Source: Actinomycetota bacterium (GTDB taxonomy: Bacteria; Actinomycetota; Actinomycetes; S36-B12). Taken from it: a stretch of DNA of 8,372 nucleotides. The notes under the pieces are model-generated. The model did not search any database. It saw only the letters and a list, made by a program, of their open reading frames with translations, and was not told the origin of the DNA. The position numbers were made by a program, and so were the translations under genes. This document shows positions 6,563 to 8,372 of this stretch, piece by piece. The stretch lies in contig CANMNM010000048.1 in the NCBI GenBank assembly GCA_947499275.1, forward strand, positions 1-8,372. Reading direction: 5' to 3'. Every line of letters begins with the position of its first letter. The stretch's first letter is position 1.

Positions 6563-7087
6563 GTGCCTAACTACACGAATGAACAGCCATTGCGCATTAC
6601 CGCCGTCTGCCTGGGCAATATATGCCGTTCACCTATTGCAGAAGCCGTTTTGCGAGAGCGCATCGATCGAGCCGGGCTCAGCGATCTCGTGGTCGTTGAC
6701 TCGGCCGGCACCGGTGATTGGCATATCGGATACGAGGCCGACCCCCGATCCCAAGCGATTCTCACGCAAAACGGATACGAACTCACACACACGGCACGGC
6801 AGATCACATCGAGTTGGATGGCAGAGCTCGACATTATTTTGGTAATGGACCAGAGTAACTACGCCAACGTCGAGGCCCTTATCCGCGAAAGTGGTCAGGA
6901 ACCCGAGCTCTACATGATGCGAAGCTTTGATCCCAAACTCGGACATCTCGGAGCACTCCACCCCGACCTTGACGTCCCCGACCCGTATTGGGACAAAGAC
7001 GAAGGATTCGCGCTCGTTCTGGAAATGATCGAACGGGCAGCCGACGCATTTGTTGCCCAATTACCCGAACGATTAGGTAACGACTAG
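6563..7087 (+). CDS. Low-molecular-weight protein tyrosine phosphatase (174 aa)
   Basis: A cytoplasmic cysteine phosphatase that removes phosphate from phosphotyrosine proteins. The P-loop is C16-LGNIC-R22-S, the C-x5-R signature with the nucleophilic Cys16 and phosphate-binding Arg22, followed by SPIAEAVL. The general-acid loop is D140-P-Y142 in DVPDPYW. DSAGTGDWHIG (46-56) is typical of the family in actinobacteria. Length is normal to slightly long, with a short extra N-terminus. Start GTG at 6563 has no Shine-Dalgarno and a -10-like TACTAG just upstream, so leaderless expression is possible; an ATG-initiated form is not available before the P-loop. Targets are unknown. Its last 20 codons (from 7028, stop included) belong to the 682-bp unit that is duplicated downstream. 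Confidence 0.93.
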   Translation: MPNYTNEQPLRITAVCLGNICRSPIAEAVLRERIDRAGLSDLVVVDSAGTGDWHIGYEADPRSQAILTQNGYELTHTARQITSSWMAELDIILVMDQSNYANVEALIRESGQEPELYMMRSFDPKLGHLGALHPDLDVPDPYWDKDEGFALVLEMIERAADAFVAQLPERLGND

Positions 7088-7179
7088 TTCCACGATCCTC
7101 GAGAAGGCAAAGAGCGGATATTTAGTAAAAGTGGACAAATGGGATAGGTTTTCTGGTTTTCTCCTGTACTTTCTATCTG

Positions 7180-7223
7180 CGGGGTGTATTCGAACACCCT
7201 CAATTTGAGGAGGAATATGTCTT
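7180..7223 (+). promoter_or_regulatory. Structured leader and ribosome site of the first DUF805 gene
   Basis: Two hairpins compete. Hairpin A pairs GGGTGT (7182-7187) with ACACCC (7194-7199). Hairpin B pairs CCTCA (7198-7202) with TGAGG (7206-7210). They share 7198-7199, so they cannot form together, and hairpin B covers the first part of the GAGGAGG ribosome site (7207-7213). All 44 bases are identical in the second copy, though flanking leader bases differ. A switch in translation is an inference; a DNA operator is the alternative. Confidence 0.4.
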
Positions 7224-7567
7224 TCGGAGAAGCAGTCAAGTCTGGGTTTTCAAACTATGTGAAGTTCGGGGGTCGGGCCAGCCGCTCTGAGTTTTGGTGG
7301 TTCATCCTTTTCGTATCCATCATCGGGATCATTCTTTCCATAATCGATAATGCCGTTGGGGCAGGTTCGATCATTTATGGGATCTGGTCGCTCGCAATAT
7401 TATTGCCGGTGCTCGGTCTTTATTTCCGCCGTTTGCACGACACTGATCGCTCAGCCTGGTGGTTACTCATCGGACTTATTCCATTCATCGGAGCCATTGT
7501 GCTGATCGTGTTCTGGGTAGGCAATGGAACCGCTGATACCAATAAGTATGGTGCACCCGTTAGTTAA
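7217..7567 (+). CDS. DUF805-family membrane protein, copy 1 (116 aa)
   Basis: A small inner-membrane protein of the DUF805 (YhaH-like) family, function unknown. After a short basic N-terminus (SGFSNYVKFGGRASRSEFWW), hydrophobic segments lie at about 26-43, 51-70 and 80-101. The family signature RRLHDTDRSAWW (71-82) sits between the second and third. The start is ATG at 7217, 3 nt after GAGGAGG. An in-frame GTG at 7184 would add 11 residues, but those bases contain the leader hairpins and ribosome site, so I reject it. The protein is 93 of 116 residues identical to copy 2. Residues 55-92 are invariant, and 18 of the 23 differences lie in residues 1-54. The gene follows the phosphatase gene by 129 nt and ends in a hairpin terminator. 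Confidence 0.9.
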   Translation: MSFGEAVKSGFSNYVKFGGRASRSEFWWFILFVSIIGIILSIIDNAVGAGSIIYGIWSLAILLPVLGLYFRRLHDTDRSAWWLLIGLIPFIGAIVLIVFWVGNGTADTNKYGAPVS

Positions 7568-7585
7568 GATTTTTCAATTGATTGC

Positions 7586-7610
7586 GGGCGAGCGGCCAAG
7601 CTGCTCGCCC
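7586..7610 (+). terminator. Hairpin terminator after DUF805 copy 1
   Basis: GGGCGAGC (7586-7593) and GCTCGCCC (7603-7610) form a perfect 8-bp GC-rich stem with a 9-nt loop, 18 nt after the DUF805 stop. The following ACTTTCATTTTC is T-rich but not a clean T-run. It lies between convergent reading frames and could serve both strands. Confidence 0.6.
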
Positions 7611-7621
7611 ACTTTCATTTT

Positions 7622-7709
7622 CTATTGCGATGCGCGTAGATCACCCAACACGTACGCCAACAATTCTTGACCGTGATCTGACGCTGTCACAATGTCAGTG
7701 ATATGTAGA
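7622..7709 (-). pseudogene. Relic C-terminal tail of a minus-strand gene, copy 1
   Basis: On the minus strand an open frame reads ...TASDHGQELL then AYVLGDLRASQ and stops with TAG at 7622-7624. Bases 7622-7690 are identical to 8304-8372, where the frame runs off the window. Here the frame meets the duplicated phosphatase tail at about 7710 and has no start of its own, so it looks like a tail copied along with the repeat unit. The parent family is not recognised. Confidence 0.5.
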
Positions 7710-7769
7710 ATCGAACGGGCCGCCGACGCATTTGTTGCCCAACTACCCGCACGATTAGGTAACAACTAG
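7710..7769 (+). pseudogene. Relic of the phosphatase C-terminus
   Basis: Nineteen codons plus TAG match the end of the phosphatase gene (7028-7087): IERAADAFVAQLP, then A in place of E, then RLGN and N in place of D. Two further changes are synonymous. No start codon or catalytic part is present, so this is a duplication scar and not a gene. The frame is still open, which suggests the duplication is not very old. Confidence 0.8.
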
Positions 7770-7861
7770 TTCCACGATCCTCGAGAAGGCAAAGAGCGGA
7801 TATTTCGTAAACGTGGACAAATGGGATAGGTTTTGTGATTTTCTCCGGTACTTTCTGTCTA

Positions 7862-7905
7862 CGGGGTGTATTCGAACACCCTCAATTTGAGGAGGAATAT
7901 GTCTT
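7862..7905 (+). promoter_or_regulatory. Structured leader and ribosome site of the second DUF805 gene
   Basis: Identical over 44 bases to 7180-7223: hairpin A (7864-7869 with 7876-7881) and hairpin B (7880-7884 with 7888-7892) compete for shared bases, and GAGGAGG (7889-7895) precedes the ATG at 7899. Preservation while nearby leader and coding bases have changed supports a function, or recent sequence exchange between the copies. Confidence 0.4.
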
Positions 7906-8249
7906 ACAAAGAAGCAATGCGGTCTGGGTTTTCAAATTATGCAAAGTTCAGCGGTCGAGCATGCCGTTCTGAGTTTTGGTGGTTCATCCTTTTTGTATCC
8001 CTCGTCGGGGTCTTTCTTAACCTTATTGACAACGCCATCGGGTGGGGATTTATTCTGGGCGGGATCTGGTCGCTCGCAATATTATTGCCGGTGCTCGGTC
8101 TTTATTTCCGCCGTTTGCACGATACCGATCGCTCAGCCTGGTGGTTACTCATCGGACTTATTCCATTCATCGGAGGCATTGTGTTGATCGTGTTCTGGGT
8201 AGGCAATGGAACCCCTGGTGATAATAAGTTTGGTGCACCCGTTAGTTAA
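7899..8249 (+). CDS. DUF805-family membrane protein, copy 2 (116 aa)
   Basis: Diverged tandem paralogue of the gene at 7217-7567, same length and start context (ATG after GAGGAGG; the in-frame GTG at 7866 is rejected for the same reason). The RRLHDTDRSAWW signature (71-82) and the second and third hydrophobic segments are preserved. Changes gather at the N-terminus (SYKEAMR for SFGEAVK), in the first membrane segment (35-42) and in the loop around 47-54, where small residues become bulky (A49W, S51F) and Y54 becomes G. The C-terminus changes ADT to PGD at 106-108. The reading frame is intact and most changes in the membrane part are conservative, so both copies are probably functional. Function is unknown; homo- or hetero-oligomers are possible. 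Confidence 0.9.
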   Translation: MSYKEAMRSGFSNYAKFSGRACRSEFWWFILFVSLVGVFLNLIDNAIGWGFILGGIWSLAILLPVLGLYFRRLHDTDRSAWWLLIGLIPFIGGIVLIVFWVGNGTPGDNKFGAPVS

Positions 8250-8265
8250 GATTTTTCAATCGATT

Positions 8266-8294
8266 GTGGGTGAGCGGCCAAGCTGCTCGCCCAC
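8266..8294 (+). terminator. Hairpin terminator after DUF805 copy 2
   Basis: GTGGGTGAGC (8266-8275) pairs with GCTCGCCCAC (8285-8294), a 10-bp stem with one G-U pair and a 9-nt loop, followed by a T-rich stretch. Relative to copy 1, C-to-T at 8267 converts an outer C-A mismatch to a T-A pair, while C-to-T at 8271 only changes G-C to G-U. The stem is thus kept or lengthened. Confidence 0.6.
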
Positions 8295-8303
8295 TTTCAT
8301 TTT

Positions 8304-8372
8304 CTATTGCGATGCGCGTAGATCACCCAACACGTACGCCAACAATTCTTGACCGTGATCTGACGCTGTCAC
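8304..8372 (-). CDS. C-terminal end of an unidentified minus-strand gene (partial)
   Basis: An open frame enters from the right edge and stops with TAG at 8304-8306. The visible 22 codons include SDHGQELLAYVLGDLRASQ, a plausible amphipathic C-terminal helix. It converges on DUF805 copy 2 with the terminator between. An identical tail at 7622-7690 is cut off by the duplication, so the intact gene, if there is one, should continue beyond this window; alternatively this is another relic followed by a third repeat unit. I do not recognise the family. Confidence 0.45.
   Translation of the reverse strand: MTASDHGQELLAYVLGDLRASQ

Larger units (their letters stand above)
7028..7709. repeat. Tandem repeat, unit 1 (682 bp)
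   Basis: This stretch is repeated from 7710 at a constant offset of 682 bp with no net insertion or deletion. It holds the last 20 codons of the phosphatase gene including the stop, an approximately 130-nt leader, the first DUF805 gene, a hairpin terminator and the C-terminal tail of a minus-strand gene. Bases 7691-7709 correspond to sequence beyond the window, so the exact junction cannot be fixed. Between 7088 and 7216 I see the structured leader core but no convincing -35/-10 pair. Confidence 0.9.
7710..8372. repeat. Tandem repeat, unit 2 (incomplete at window end)
   Basis: Second copy of the 682-bp unit, matching 7028-7690 at constant offset. Its parts are a phosphatase-tail relic, the leader, the second DUF805 gene, a terminator and the minus-strand gene tail. 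Divergence is uneven: 11 differences over the 152 bases before the leader core, none in the 44-base core, many in the first half of the gene, two over the 114 bases of codons 55-92, and none over the last 101 bases (8272-8372). The 331-nt gap between the two DUF805 genes (7568-7898) contains the first terminator, both relics and the second leader. Confidence 0.9.

Noticed and set aside
6629..7060. 143-residue minus-strand frame opposite the phosphatase gene
   Set aside because: The plus strand encodes a complete phosphatase with all catalytic motifs; this is its antisense shadow.
7187..7199. TTCGAAC resembling half of an actinobacterial LexA (SOS) box
   Set aside because: The matching GTTCGA half at the required 4-base spacing is absent.
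7184..7216. GTG start extending the DUF805 proteins by 11 residues (also 7866-7898)
   Set aside because: The extra codons span the hairpins and GAGGAGG ribosome site, and there is no ribosome site before the GTG. The ATG is far better placed.

Overview
The window looks like chromosomal DNA from an actinobacterium with moderate GC content, probably Micrococcales/Microbacteriaceae-like. This is inferred from the style of the DnaB, SbcC/SbcD and low-molecular-weight phosphatase proteins, the frequent GTG/TTG starts, and TCCACA-type DnaA-box sequences. No rRNA, tRNA, CRISPR array, transposase or integrase is visible.

Left end (1-634): two very small minus-strand genes sit 3 nt apart. One is a Cys-rich putative zinc-binding protein, the other a C-terminal helix-turn-helix protein. 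A divergent control region (473-634) precedes them, with a near-perfect 24-bp palindrome, a good sigma70-like promoter pointing at the pair, a TGTATATG inverted repeat and a chain of overlapping 8-bp palindromes. This end looks accessory, possibly phage- or plasmid-derived.

Centre (635-6315): a MazG-like nucleotide pyrophosphohydrolase on the plus strand meets a minus-strand replication/repair block, dnaB -> sbcD -> sbcC, with only 4 nt between the convergent stops. sbcD and sbcC overlap by 4 nt (ATGA) and form the SbcCD (Mre11-Rad50-like) nuclease. dnaB, the replicative helicase, lies 41 nt upstream. Fork unwinding, processing of hairpins and blocked ends, and nucleotide-pool cleaning are therefore encoded side by side.

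Right part (6316-8372): the 247-bp gap between divergent dnaB and a low-molecular-weight protein tyrosine phosphatase gene holds four TCCACA cores and an AT-rich stretch, suggesting DnaA binding. After the phosphatase come two diverged tandem copies of a 682-bp unit. Each has the 3' end of the phosphatase gene, a conserved structured leader, a DUF805-family membrane protein gene, a hairpin terminator, and the C-terminal tail of a convergent unidentified gene on the minus strand. The second copy runs off the window. The unit has duplicated without net indels and diverged unevenly: the 5' half of the membrane gene has changed, while the leader core, central coding part and 3' flank are almost frozen. 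This tandem array, and the small operon with its palindrome at the left, are the parts that ordinary annotation explains least.
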